A stretch of DNA of 24,663 nucleotides from Haplomitrium mnioides (taxonomy: Eukaryota; Marchantiophyta; Haplomitriopsida; Calobryales), in the NCBI GenBank assembly GCA_049999725.1, contig JBNGIS010008876.1:1-24663 (forward strand), in the 5' to 3' direction. Every line of letters starts with the position of its first letter. Position 1 is the first letter of the stretch. This document shows, piece after piece, positions 1 through 9,219 of this stretch. The notes under the pieces are model-generated. The model searched no databases and had not been told where the DNA came from. It worked only from the letters and a program-made list of their open reading frames with translations. The translations under genes were made by a program, and so were the position numbers.

Positions 1-857
1 CAAGAAGAAACTCATATCTCAAAAATATTCTGTCAAGAAACAAACAGTGTTCACGATGACAACCAAGATCTTCAGAATGAATTATCTCCTATTGTTGGGT
101 TCGCTTACGGATCGAATCGTCCAACCCAACATAAGAATTCTTTCTATGGGCCAAAACCCAAACGGGTAAACATCTTGCATGAAAATTCTTCGCACAAAGT
201 CCATCATGACGAGAGCTTTGTGAAGAAAAAGCTAGATCCAATGTCCATTTCAAGATTGAAGAGAATTTCTTGTTGTCGAAATAATTGCTTGTTGTTGTGC
301 AAGACAGATTTTTTGAAAATTGTGAGAGAAACATACTTTTGACAAAGCATGAAGAATCGTGATATCACACTATAGTAGGGAATACCAAGAAAATATTTTG
401 ATGTCGAAACTTGGCTTACACTGCCTAGTGGTACCTTTGTCTATAGAAGAGCCTTCAAATTAATATTAGGAGTAGGGAATGATAGAATCCAAAGGATTCT
501 AAATCTCAAAAATGCAGATCCTAGAGGCATTTTTGGAAAAAAGAGAACTGTTTGCTAAAGGAGTTTTTGTTTGTGAGTGGATGGATAATTTTTTCCAAGG
601 ACATTACAAGAGAATGCCTACTCACGAAGTGTACAACATGCCGGATAATTTTACAAAATGGGAAGTTTATGACTATTACACAACTTATTTGAAAGAGAAA
701 GATCCCCATTGCATTCTCAGTTTCTCAGGTTTTACAAAACATTGGAGAACTCATTTTCCAAATGTCAAAATTCCAAAACGCAATAGATTTGTTGTTTGTG
801 AAACATGTGAAGAAATAAAATCTTTGCGAGAAAAATCTATCTTGGAGTCTGACAAAG
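1..857 (+). pseudogene. DUF7869-family (transposase-like) pseudogene, N-terminal part, 5' end outside window
   Basis: Frame +1 is readable from base 1 to about 560, with in-frame stops at 340-342 and in the 373-378 TAG TAG pair. Reading then moves to frame +2 (ATG at 512) and continues to a splice donor at 857/858, so there is one frameshift near 545. Landmarks are a cysteine pair (ISCCRNNC, about 265-290), a segment ending GVGNDRI (about 470-490), and W-x-H-FPNVKIPKRNRF followed by CETCEE near 750-815. These resemble the N-terminal half of proteins carrying a DUF7869 domain, a large transposase-like family found in plants, algae and animals; the assignment is from memory of the family pattern. 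Three stops and a frameshift make it non-functional. The true start lies left of the window. Function is unknown, and a transposon origin is likely but unproven. Confidence 0.65.
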
Positions 858-1561
858 GTAACAAACTTTCTTCTATTTTGACACCTTTGGCTAATCCATT
901 ATTTTTTTTTAGACTCGAAGCTTAGTTCTAGAGATGTTATGTTTTCTCAACTTATAGTTAAAAGAAATTTTTTTTTGAAGCTCTTTTGCAAATAAGATTG
1001 GAGTTGAATAATTCCTAGCAAGATGAGTTGTGAGAAGAGAGTCTATGCTTGCATAGACTGTGCTGTTTTATATTTCAATTTTCACCTTTTCTACAGTTGA
1101 GTAAAGCCAAAAAATGAATTTGATTGTTGTTGTGACCTTAGCCTTGCCAAAACAATTTTCTATTGTTCTCAAATCCTATGCACGCATAGGATTTGTTCTT
1201 GATTCTCTTAAAACCAATCGCCACAACATTCACATCAAGCAATGATATTGGTGTTGTTGTATTGGTCTTACGCACGCATACGATCTGTTGTTGCCTCCAC
1301 TCATTCTAAATACTCAGAGGATGTGATCTAGTAACCTTTTCTTGCAAATCTTGTTTTTTTCTTTTTCAAATAGATTTTCCTTTTTTCAAACTGTCTAAAG
1401 TTTATTTTTTATCTTTTACAAAGTGTTTTGTTTCAATAAATTCAAACATTTGTTTAAGATGCCTTCAATATTATTTACACTTAAGGTTGTGTTTTGAAGT
1501 TACAAGTATCATATGTTTTATTGAACTAGTTTTATGTCCTTCTTGTTTTAGATTGGTGCAG
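858..1561 (+). other. Predicted GT-AG intron of the DUF7869-like pseudogene
   Basis: The exon before it ends GACAAAG and the intron starts GTAACA. The 3' end is ...TTGGTGCAG at 1561, after a T-rich stretch (about 1537-1550). Splicing 857 to 1562 joins a phase-1 codon (G+TC, Val) and keeps the reading frame, passing directly into the KYNRQLFLHRDQQ block. An alternative AG at 1550-1551 also looks good as a splice site but breaks the frame. The 704-bp interval is AT-rich with stops in all frames. It holds three copies of a short inverted motif (near 1041, 1170 and 1268). No other gene is seen in it. Confidence 0.6.
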
Positions 1562-2642
1562 TCAAATATAATCGTCAATTGTTTCTTCATCGTGACCAAC
1601 AAATAAAAGAAAGATCAAAACTTGCAAACCATCAAAGAAAATGTTATGCCGATGGTCAAAAGTACTTGAGAATTGTCATTGATAGAATGGATCAGAAGAA
1701 AACTGCTATTCCACACTGGCCATCACCACTAAAAATGATAAGGATTGTTTAGTGGGTATGCATGTTGTTGGTGCCTTAATATTCAATCATGCTATCTCGT
1801 CGAGGGTCTTCTTAACATACAGAAACTTGAGAAGCAATTCTAATTTGATAGTTACTGTGCTCAACAAAATATTATGTGACTTTGAAGGCCCGTTGCCTCC
1901 AACTTTGTATCTTCATTTGGACAACACGACATGAGAGAATAAGAATTCTATCATGTTTGGATATCTTAGTCTCCTTATCGCCAAGAATGTTTTTCAAAAA
2001 ATCAAGGTGGGATTTCTCATGGTTGGCCATACTCATGGTCAAATTGATCAAATGTTCAGCCGATTCTCGAAACGTTTCAAATGTGTCAAAGCTTTTACGA
2101 TCACCAATCTAAGTGAGGTGCTTCAATTCTCCTATAATTCTAAACCTCACATGACTCTTTTGTTAGAAACTTAGGATTTCAAAATGTTTTTGCAGCAAAG
2201 TCCTTCTATGGCTCAAAGGATACATGACATTACTTTTAATCAACAATTCAAGTTCCAATTATATAATTCCAAAGCAAAGATTTGGAGCAAATAGTTCTCA
2301 ACAGATGAATTTTGGCTACCTATATATGGTATTTGTCAACTCAAGTGCCTACCTGAAGTGGACAGAGAAATTTTAAGTTCAATGTTGATTCCTCTCAAGG
2401 CATATTCTGAAATCAAATGATCTCAAAAGGAAGAAAGAGAAGTGGACGCCGAGAAAGTGGTAATTTCAATAAGGGACAACATAAGTAAGAACTACTATAA
2501 GTTCTTTACAAATTCTGATATTCAATGGGGGAATTACTTTTTTCTTGCACAACAAGAGATTGTGGCTTACATCCTTGAAAAAAAAAAAACGACTCAAAGC
2601 ACAATCTACCTTTCCACCTTCACAACAATCAAACACTTGTAA
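1562..2642 (+). pseudogene. DUF7869-family pseudogene, core domain exon
   Basis: Frame +1 is used to the stop at 1750-1752. After a frameshift, frame +3 runs to 2642 with stops at 1932-1934, 2172-2174, near 2291 and near 2418. Family signatures are in order: HRDQQ (about 1590), IVIDRMDQKKT (about 1669-1704, family usually IDGMDQKKT), LYLHLDN followed after a stop by ENKN (about 1906-1946), and KIKVGFLMVGHTHGQIDQMF (about 2000-2058). The conserved D/DN/GHTH residues suggest an RNase-H-like nuclease fold, which is inference. The stop at 1932 (TGA before GAG AAT AAG) sits where the family commonly has Arg, so a CGA to TGA transition would explain it. The tail to 2642 ends in a poly-A tract within the exon. 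Family assignment is fairly secure; biological role is not known. Confidence 0.75.
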
Positions 2643-3297
2643 TGATTTTCAAAATTTTTGTCTAGATTCTCAACTTCAAGCTCCACAAACAGAAGAAGAT
2701 ACTCCGGTATAGCAAATACTTTCTACATGTTGAGCAATCTATGATGGAGCACATAGGCCGCGAGAAGGGACTCTTTCGCAAAATACTCGATACATGCATA
2801 AATTTGGCAATCTACATGACTTGAAAGCTAGAATATTTATTTGTGTTGTTGTGTATCTGGATCCAAAGAGCAAACCCTTTTGGGTTGCCAAAGTTCTCAA
2901 AGTTTTGTCCTTTGATGAGGAAGATCTACCAAACTCGAAACGAGTACGAGTTTAATGGTTTGCTTGTTTGGCTGAAGATGTATTTTTTGGTCAATACTTC
3001 CCAGAAAAAATAGCAGCAACAAAAGAGAAATGCAAATCCAAGTTACATATTGATATACTTGATTTGACACAAATCACAATTCTATTGTTTGATTTTCTGC
3101 TCACCCAAAAAAACCAATTGAGGAAAACCACTCTAGTTACCATTAAAGCAGATCTATTTGAGTACGAAAGACAAAAAGCCATCAATCCTGAAATGTTTCA
3201 AAGAGATTCAATCAGTGTCATTAACACTGAGATAGATGAAGCAAACCTTGATGAATCTTTTGAAGTTGAATCCGAAAAAATCAAGACCAGCGACTAA
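2643..3297 (+). pseudogene. DUF7869-family pseudogene, C-terminal part
   Basis: From about 2827 frame +1 reads a segment containing YLDPKSKPFWVAKVLKV, a stop at 2953-2955, then WFACLAEDVFFGQYFPEK and an open stretch of about 109 codons to the TAA at 3295-3297. The PFWVAKV block followed by a WF/WY block matches the C-terminal region I associate with this family. 2643-2826 has no continuous frame and is probably decayed coding sequence or a small intron. The last 30 or so residues are acidic (EIDEANLDESFEVESE). Nothing downstream continues the protein, so 3297 is the likely original end. Confidence 0.55.
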
Positions 3298-4770
3298 AGT
3301 CCTTCAAGAATTTTGTTCTATATTTTGTATTTGCAAATTTGGTATAATTTAAGATGATCATTTCCAAAAGTATTTGAAAATTGTTTTTAGTAACTTGTTG
3401 GATTTCTGACAAACTTGAGCTTGTGACCGTAAATCATTCCAAGTTGAATGTTGTTCTCTGTAAATGAAACTTTAATTCATAGTTAATATTTTTATTTGTT
3501 TCGTAGAAATATTTTCATCTCCAAAATATAAGTATTTTGCTTTCAACTTTTAAGGTTATTATCTCGCTGAAGCATTTGCCCAAATTGACTAAATTGTTTT
3601 TCTACTTAAGACTTTGTTGTAAAAATTTAAATCTTTAGCATTGTTTGACTCAGAAGAAGAGCTTTGTACCCGTTTTTACTTTTAGATTCCGAATTAGAAA
3701 TCGAAATCTTTTGCATACGTAGAGTTTGTTGCAAAAATAGAACATTTACAATATGTATCCTCGGTTGTAGAAGTGTGAACCCTATGCGAGCATAGACTTT
3801 GATTTGCAAGCAAAACGTACAATGTACAAAAACTCTTCTACGAAACCTAAAACCTAGCTTCTTGTCAGCCTTTGTTGTCGAATGTTGAGATGGTGAGTTT
3901 GGATTCCTATGCGCACATAGACTTTGGGGTAGAGTGTTCAGATTGTGAGTTTGGATTCCTAAGCGTGCCTAGACCGTAGACTCTTTTGTAGATCTTGAGA
4001 CCTTTGTTTGGTTGAATCAAGTCTAAAACTTGGACATGTTTCTTGTTTACAATCTTAATACAATCTCCCTAGCTACTGCTTTTTTGATTCTGAACTATGA
4101 TGCGTTTCTTCTATATATGCTTCATTGAACTATAAAATATTTTTAATTGCTGAACCTTTTTGAAAGCCTATATTCACTTTTGATTGCATGGTTTTCAACT
4201 TAAACTAAAAGCTTCCTTTCTTCTTGACGTTTAAAATAAAGCTCCTAAATCGATGCAATGTTTCGTTTTCTTTGTTTTTGTGTTTACCATTACAAAGTCA
4301 TTCCCTTGAGTTCAAGTCCCCTTAGGCTTTTTCTTTGTGTTTTCTAATATTTTTCCAACAAAAAAGTTCGAAAGAGCACCATGTTTACACGCGCCTAAAG
4401 TTTGTGCAATGAAACATATTTCAAAACAGTTTCTTGTGACATGTATTTAAACTTTTAGGCTTAGAATTGTAATCAATAATAAATGCAATTTTTTGATGAA
4501 AACTTACCATAATTTTTATGATTTTAAACAAATTCAAGTTTTCTAATATTTTCATAAAAGCTAGTAATATTGATTGATTTTGCATAACAAAATTGACTTT
4601 CGCTCTATTACACTTGCTGAAACAACCAAAAAAAAAATCCAAAAAATCATGTACTTTTTGTTTTTTAAAATTAACCTTGTTTTTTTATGTTTTTTGATAT
4701 AAAAATCACAATTTTTCCAAAAAAAAAAGTTCTTATTATGAGTAGCCTATTCCTGGTTCAAAGTAGCGGT
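3298..4770. other. AT-rich intergenic DNA without recognisable genes
   Basis: All six frames are broken into short pieces with no family resemblance. It carries three dyad-motif copies (3781, 3906, 3959) and, from about 4620 to 4735, several A and T homopolymer runs. The AT-rich DNA ends abruptly at 4771, where sequence homologous to the downstream LTR begins. Confidence 0.7.
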
Positions 4771-4811
4771 TGTTAGATGTGGAGGCATCCATGATCTTCT
4801 TCGGAACCTAA

Positions 4812-5410
4812 GGTCAGCGCGGCAGTTAAGCTTCCCTGTGGAAAACAACATCAGACGGCGTTCTGTGGAACCATGTCAACTACGGGCCTATAGGTTCTAT
4901 GGTTTCCTTCGGACTCCTTGTTCGAAGAATATTCTGAAATCTCTCACGGTCAACTTTGGAGCCCCAGATAAGCGCGGCGGTCCACCTTCCCCGTTGAAAA
5001 TGGCGTCGGATGGCACTACCTAGAACACATGGCACTCCGGAGGAGCCCGTAGGATTCTTCGGACTCCGGTCAACTTCGGAACTGCACGTCAACGGTGGCG
5101 GTCCAACTTCCCTTTGGAAAACAACGTCAGACGATGCTTTGCTCAACTAGGTCAACTATGGGCCCAAAGGTTCCGTGGTTTCCTTCGGGCTCCCTGTCCG
5201 AGAAATATTCCAGAATCTCCCGCGGTCAACCTCGGAACCCTAGGTCAGCGCGGCGGTCCACCTTCCCTATTGAAAATGGTGTCGGAAGGCGCTATCTAGG
5301 ACATGTGGCACTCTAGAGGAGCTTGCAGGATTCTTCAGACTCTAGTCAACTTTGGAATTGCAGGTCAATGCTGGCGGTCCAACTTCCCTGTGGAAAACGA
5401 CGTCGAATGG
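4812..5410 (+). repeat. 276-bp tandem repeat inside the 5' LTR (about 2.2 copies)
   Basis: Landmarks recur 276 bp apart: CAACTACGGG at 4877 and CAACTATGGG at 5153; GTCAAC blocks at 5069 and 5345. The unit alternates a roughly 156-bp A part (5068-5223, contains GGGCCCA and TGGTTTCCTTCGG) and a roughly 120-bp B part (5224-5343, contains CTAGGACATGTGGCACTC). A and B share a GGCGGTCCA-CTTCCC-GAAAA core, so the 276-bp unit grew from a shorter repeat. The same 276-bp spacing occurs in the 3' LTR (17345 and 17621). Confidence 0.85.
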
Positions 5411-5451
5411 CGGACACAGAGGAAAAGTCAATGACGAACTCTCGATTCCGT

Positions 5452-5524
5452 GGGATTCTTTGAGACTCTGTTCCATGTGATTCTTCAAACTCTGTTCTGC
5501 GGGATTCTTCAGACTCAGATCCGC
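5452..5524 (+). repeat. 24-bp minisatellite in the 5' LTR
   Basis: About three units of a GGGATTCTTC-x-ACTCTGTTC type pattern start at 5452, 5477 and 5501, with a degenerate fourth from 5525. The matching region of the 3' LTR (about 17919-17960) has only about two units. The copy-number difference must have arisen after insertion, by slippage or unequal exchange. Confidence 0.7.
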
Positions 5525-6827
5525 GAAATTTCTCAAACTCAACCTCCTAGACCTTGGAACTGACCGTTGTACTTGGATCTTTGCGTAAATAGACGGGACA
5601 AGTGTCGTCACATGCGGAGCCTGGGCCTAACGAGAATAACAACCTTTTCCAACATGAAGGATTCGCGAGGGCAGAAGGGCGAGGGGTATACATCGACGGG
5701 CTACGACATTGTTCAGGTTGGTGTACAAGCAAGCTAGAGACGCGCAAGCGATCTCGAGACAGGAAGATGCAACGAGGTAAGGCAAAAGGGATTCTAGTGA
5801 AAATTTACGTGAGGCAAGTGTACTCGTGTAAGGGGCTAGCAGGGGTGGAGGTGGACTGGAGGGGCGCCAAGAATTGCTGGACGGAGAGCTCTAGATGCTC
5901 GAGCAATCTAGGTGAACTCATCCCTGTGGGTGGACCAGTAGCGGAGGTGAATCGATACAGGAAATTGAAGAGGATCCGATCTATTGAGAATTCATGAGAG
6001 GCTACCAATGGGGGATCTTGGAGTCGTCTTTGCATCATCTGTGCAGAAGCATCAAACCTAGAAGTGTTCGGAGTGCGCTCTGGTTTATCCTTTCAAGTGG
6101 AGCTAAGAAGAGATTAGCTGCGTTAGTGCCCTCGCACTGCGGAGAAGATCTGTTCAAGGTTTGGAGGTGAAGTGAGTTGCCAACAGTCGAGAGGAATGTC
6201 TGCTAGAGGTGGAAGCTAAAGGAATCCTCTTTCATGCATGAGGAAGTAAATCGAGGGCTTCTTGTGAGGGAAGTTTAGACTGCAGGAGAGGTCAGTCCTG
6301 GTAGTTCTGTAAGGCATATGAGTCTCGTGAAGTGCAATGTATGGTGTTTGTATTTGTGTATGAGTGTATGAGTTAGATTTGAATTCTGTTGTATTGTCTA
6401 AAAAACAATTAGAACTAGGATCATACAAGTTTACGAGTTGTTCAAACCTTGGGACAACCTTGTGAAGGGGGAGTCAAGTCCCTTGACATTGTTCTGTGAC
6501 TCTCGGGTTATTGCATTCTGCTCGTGAATTGTATACAAGATGGTTGGGCCCAGATTTGGGACCCTTGAATTATATTAAAGATTACCATAGAAGTACTTGG
6601 GTTTATGTGCATGGGTATTCTGGCATTGAGTGTGAATGAGCAGCTGGGCTGCTGAATTGATTGTTGTAGAGAGAGAAGGCTTGTGAGGTGAAGAAGAGGT
6701 CTTTAAAGCCTCAAAGTGATAATTGGATAGGGGCCATCTCACAAAAGAACCCTTTCCCCTATTTTTGTCCTCCCTTGCCTCCCAAGTGGCACTTGTGAAG
6801 GTTAAGGCCTGAAGAAGGGAAGTGACA

Positions 6828-7034
6828 TAAATTTTTGGCACTAGAAGGAGGGCGAAAGGTTTGCAAAAAGCTTAAGACCAACCCGAGGCCAAGCTATCAC
6901 TTTATGCACCAAAGACCCAAAGTCCAATTGTGAAGGAGAATTCCATAAAACATAGCACCTTGTTGTGAGCCTGTTGAGGAAGAGTGGAGGAAGGAATCGT
7001 CCTGTGGGTAGAATTGGTCTTGCCCAGTGCTAGG
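6828..7034 (+). other. Untranslated leader between 5' LTR and gag
   Basis: This 207-bp stretch holds the candidate PBS and no coding signal. It ends at the ATG at 7035, which has a purine at -3 and G at +4 (AGGATGG). An in-frame upstream ATG at 6984 also exists, but the sequence between them is not gag-like. Confidence 0.55.
6836..6853 (+). promoter_or_regulatory. Candidate primer binding site (PBS)
   Basis: A TGGCACTAGAAGGAGGGC stretch lies 8 nt after the LTR end (6827). TGG is what a PBS complementary to a tRNA CCA end should begin with, and the position just inside the 5' LTR is right. I could not match it with confidence to a specific tRNA, and the 8-nt spacing is longer than usual. Confidence 0.5.
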
Positions 7035-8523
7035 ATGGCCAATCCGGTACCCCCTTCTGGGCTAAGAGGCAGATTTAAATACAAATCCTTCAAAGGGCGT
7101 CCAAAGAACGACCCTTATGCGTGGCTAGATGATCTCGAAAACACCATGGCAACAAATGGAGAAAGCCATGTGAAAATTGGAATTTTGGCAGCGGTCCTCA
7201 AGGGAGAGATCCAACCATGGTATAAGGATCTGCCCGATAACATCAAGAGAGACTGGGGAGCTTTCAAGACCGCGTTCATTGCGGAGTTCAGAGGGATCGG
7301 GGAGAAAATAGAGGCGCTAATCAAAATGGGTTAGCTTAGGATGAAGAATAAAGAGTCCGTAAGAAAATTCCTCCAGAGATTCAAGAAGGTAGGTCGGAAG
7401 CTGAATCCGCCAGCCACGTATGGGATGCTAACAACGTGGTTTCTAGCAGCCTTGCCCAAGGGAATTGGGACCTAGGTGAGGCAAACGGATCCACAGACTC
7501 TAGAGGAGGCAGTTAATGCAGCTCGATCCCACGTCAAGGTTACAATCACGAGCTTTCGCAGAAAAAGCAAGAGCCAAGTATGAGTTCGATGACTCTTCGG
7601 ACACTTCGGATAGTGGAGAGGAGATAGATGAGAGTTCCGTGTCCACCTCAGAAAGCGAGGGTGACTCGGACAACAGTAGCTCAGAGGAGGATCGGTCATC
7701 CCGAAAGAAGAAGAAGAGAAAAGATCTGAAGAAGAAGAAACATGCCAAGGAGAGAGAAGTGCATCATTGCAAGGGGGCCACGAAAGGAAAATACAGAAGA
7801 ACTGAACCCAAACCCGACACTAGCAAAAAGCAAGGGAGAGGGATCGAATTGAGGAGCTGAGTGCCAAAATGGAGGCGATGAATATCCTCCTGGCAGGAAT
7901 CAAACCAGAAGGCCGACCACTACCCACCAGGCGAGTTGGAGTGTGGTGCGTCAGATGCAACAAGCATGGCCACTCCCCTCAGGGATGCCCAGCAAAGAAT
8001 AATGCAGTACACTACGTACAAGAAGAGGCACCGGAGTACGTGAGGGAGGAAGTGGATTATGTGATGGAAGAGGCCCCTGAGACGGTATACCAGATCAGCG
8101 GGGGGCCTCATACCATGTTGAGCAGGCCTGAAGGGGAAACGGAGGGTCAAGAAACTAGTAGGCTACCAATCGACCACCCCAGATGACAATCATGGTATGC
8201 TGGAATTGTGGCCAGCCAGGCCACATTTCCTCCAACTGTCCGGAGCCACAAAAGAGAGGTTATAGCCAACCACCTGCATTATGCTTCCAATGCAAGAAGG
8301 AGGGGCATGTAGTGGTCAATTTCCCACTCAGCCGAAGGCCCGATGGATCCTCTGGCCCAGGCACAAACCCCCTCCTCCTGCGATTGTTAATCTCATAGCC
8401 TTGGAAAAGGAGGAGGAGCCTTACCGAGTGGTAACCCGAGCCGACGCAAAAGCCAAGAAGAGGAGTCAGAGAAAGAGCGAGCGGAAAGCCAAGAAGGGGA
8501 CAGCTAAAGCACCCTCATCATAG
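7035..8523 (+). pseudogene. gag: gag: capsid and nucleocapsid with CCHC zinc knuckles (broken)
   Basis: Gag forms the virus-like particle and binds the element RNA. Reading starts in frame +3 (MANPVPPSGLRGRF); the capsid-like part contains DPYAWLDDLE and a W-Y-x-DLP block near 7219, and runs to about 7545 with stops at 7332 and near 7473. Frame +1 then gives a very acidic Ser/Asp/Glu stretch (about 7576-7695) followed by a Lys/Arg cluster (about 7696-7745) that looks like a nuclear localisation signal. Frame +3 resumes near 7840 and holds the first CCHC knuckle (7947-7988). Frame +2 holds the second (8198-8239) and a third (8282-8323) whose last Cys is Phe. Frame +1 then gives a second basic tract and a stop at 8521. 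At least four frameshifts make it non-functional. Confidence 0.85.
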
Positions 8524-8595
8524 AGTGACTCAAATTATCAACGTGATAATCCGAAGTGGTTCTATCCCAAGCAATAAGACCACGGGAGGAAGCAA

Positions 8596-9219
8596 TTGGA
8601 GGCTCTAGAAGCATTGGAGGAGGAGCAAGCAGCAATGGAGACCCTGAAGGAGGTCCGCAAGCAGCAGGGGGAGCTCAAGGAAGTAGAGGCGAAGATCACA
8701 GCCCCAGAAGGTGAAGAAAAACCCATTCCCTACAACATCCAGGCAAATGTAAGAGACTGCCTTGTCACGGCCACAGTGGGCCAATTGATCAAGGATAGCC
8801 CACTGTATAGAAGGCCGCTCCAAGAATTGTTAATGAGAGCCAAGAGGAGGAGAAGGCTGCCCCGAGTGGGAGCTCCAGCGGAATTGCAGCTGGTATGTGA
8901 AGACAAGAGGGCCCCAGAGATCGACATTCAGATCGCGGGGTGCACACTGTCGTTGGTGCCCGTAGACGGAGGGGCAGAGGTGAACATTATGGTGGAGGAG
9001 GCTGCCTACAAGCTAGAATTCACAGAATTCCAACCCACAGCCACAATCATGAGGTTGGCAGATGGGTCCCGGGTGAAGCCACTAGGCTCCCTCCTCCGAG
9101 TGCCCACCTTCATCAGAGGAAAAGAATTCAAGCTGAATTACCTGGTCATGCGGCCAGCCATAACATCCCCATATCATGTACTAATTGGAAGACCTGTATG
9201 GGGCCCGAGTCCTGCATAA
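8596..9219 (+). pseudogene. pol: aspartic protease region (pseudogene)
   Basis: Frame +1 is open for about 207 codons. The first third is charged and coiled-coil-like (Glu/Lys/Gln-rich, about 8596-8715). The protease core has VPVDGGAEVNIM, with the catalytic Asp codon at 8965-8967, then a flap-like region and HVLIGRPVW near 9175 that corresponds to the ILG/LIGR motif closing retropepsin-like folds. DGGA replaces the more usual D-S/T-G-A. After about 9195 the homologous reading shifts to frame +2 (GARVLHNWRNLTLVFG), so the listed stop at 9219 is the consequence of a frameshift. It would have cut the Gag-Pol polyprotein. Confidence 0.8.

Larger units (their letters stand above)
1041..3974. repeat. 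Dispersed dyad motif CTATGC-NN-GCATAG (about six copies)
   Basis: Copies lie at 1041-1058 (perfect 8-bp arms, 2-bp spacer), 1170-1195 (perfect 12-bp arms, spacer AC), 1268-1282 (weak), 3781-3796, 3906-3921 and 3959-3974 (degenerate). Three are in the predicted intron and three are downstream of the pseudogene. The flanks also agree loosely: GATTCC before and CTTTG/ATTTG after. The last two lie in a 52-bp tandem pair sharing GTGAGTTTGGATTCCT. The coordinates given span all copies, not one continuous element. Confidence 0.6.
4771..6827 (+). repeat. 5' LTR of the Ty3/gypsy element, probably 5'-truncated
   Basis: It aligns end to end with 17239-19312, both finishing AGTGACA. Its left edge (TGTTAGATGTGG) pairs with TGGTAGACGTGG at 17239. 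If the LTR really begins at TGTCA (16571) just after the polypurine tract, this copy lacks the first 668 bp. The first 640 bp or so are GC-rich tandem repeats; the rest is less repetitive. Relative to the 3' LTR it has extra 24-bp repeat units (5452-5524) and a short TGTATGAG duplication near 6360, and lacks about 77 bp near 6275. The transcription start could not be placed with confidence. Confidence 0.85.

Noticed and set aside
1541-1551. Alternative splice acceptor TTGTTTTAG at 1551
   Set aside because: It looks stronger than the AG at 1561, but joining there puts the next exon out of frame, whereas 1561 restores it. In a pseudogene this is not absolute.
4306-4325. tRNA T-arm-like sequence (GAGTTCAAGTCCCC)
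   Set aside because: No matching acceptor stem, D-arm or anticodon arm can be placed around it in the AT-rich flank.
5602-5997. 131-codon open frame in the 5' LTR
   Set aside because: The matching region in the 3' LTR does not keep the same full-length frame and there is no domain similarity, so it is incidental LTR sequence.
7472-7748. Reverse-strand open frames opposite the acidic and Lys-rich part of gag
   Set aside because: They are shadows of the purine-rich coding strand; the forward reading fits the gag layout.
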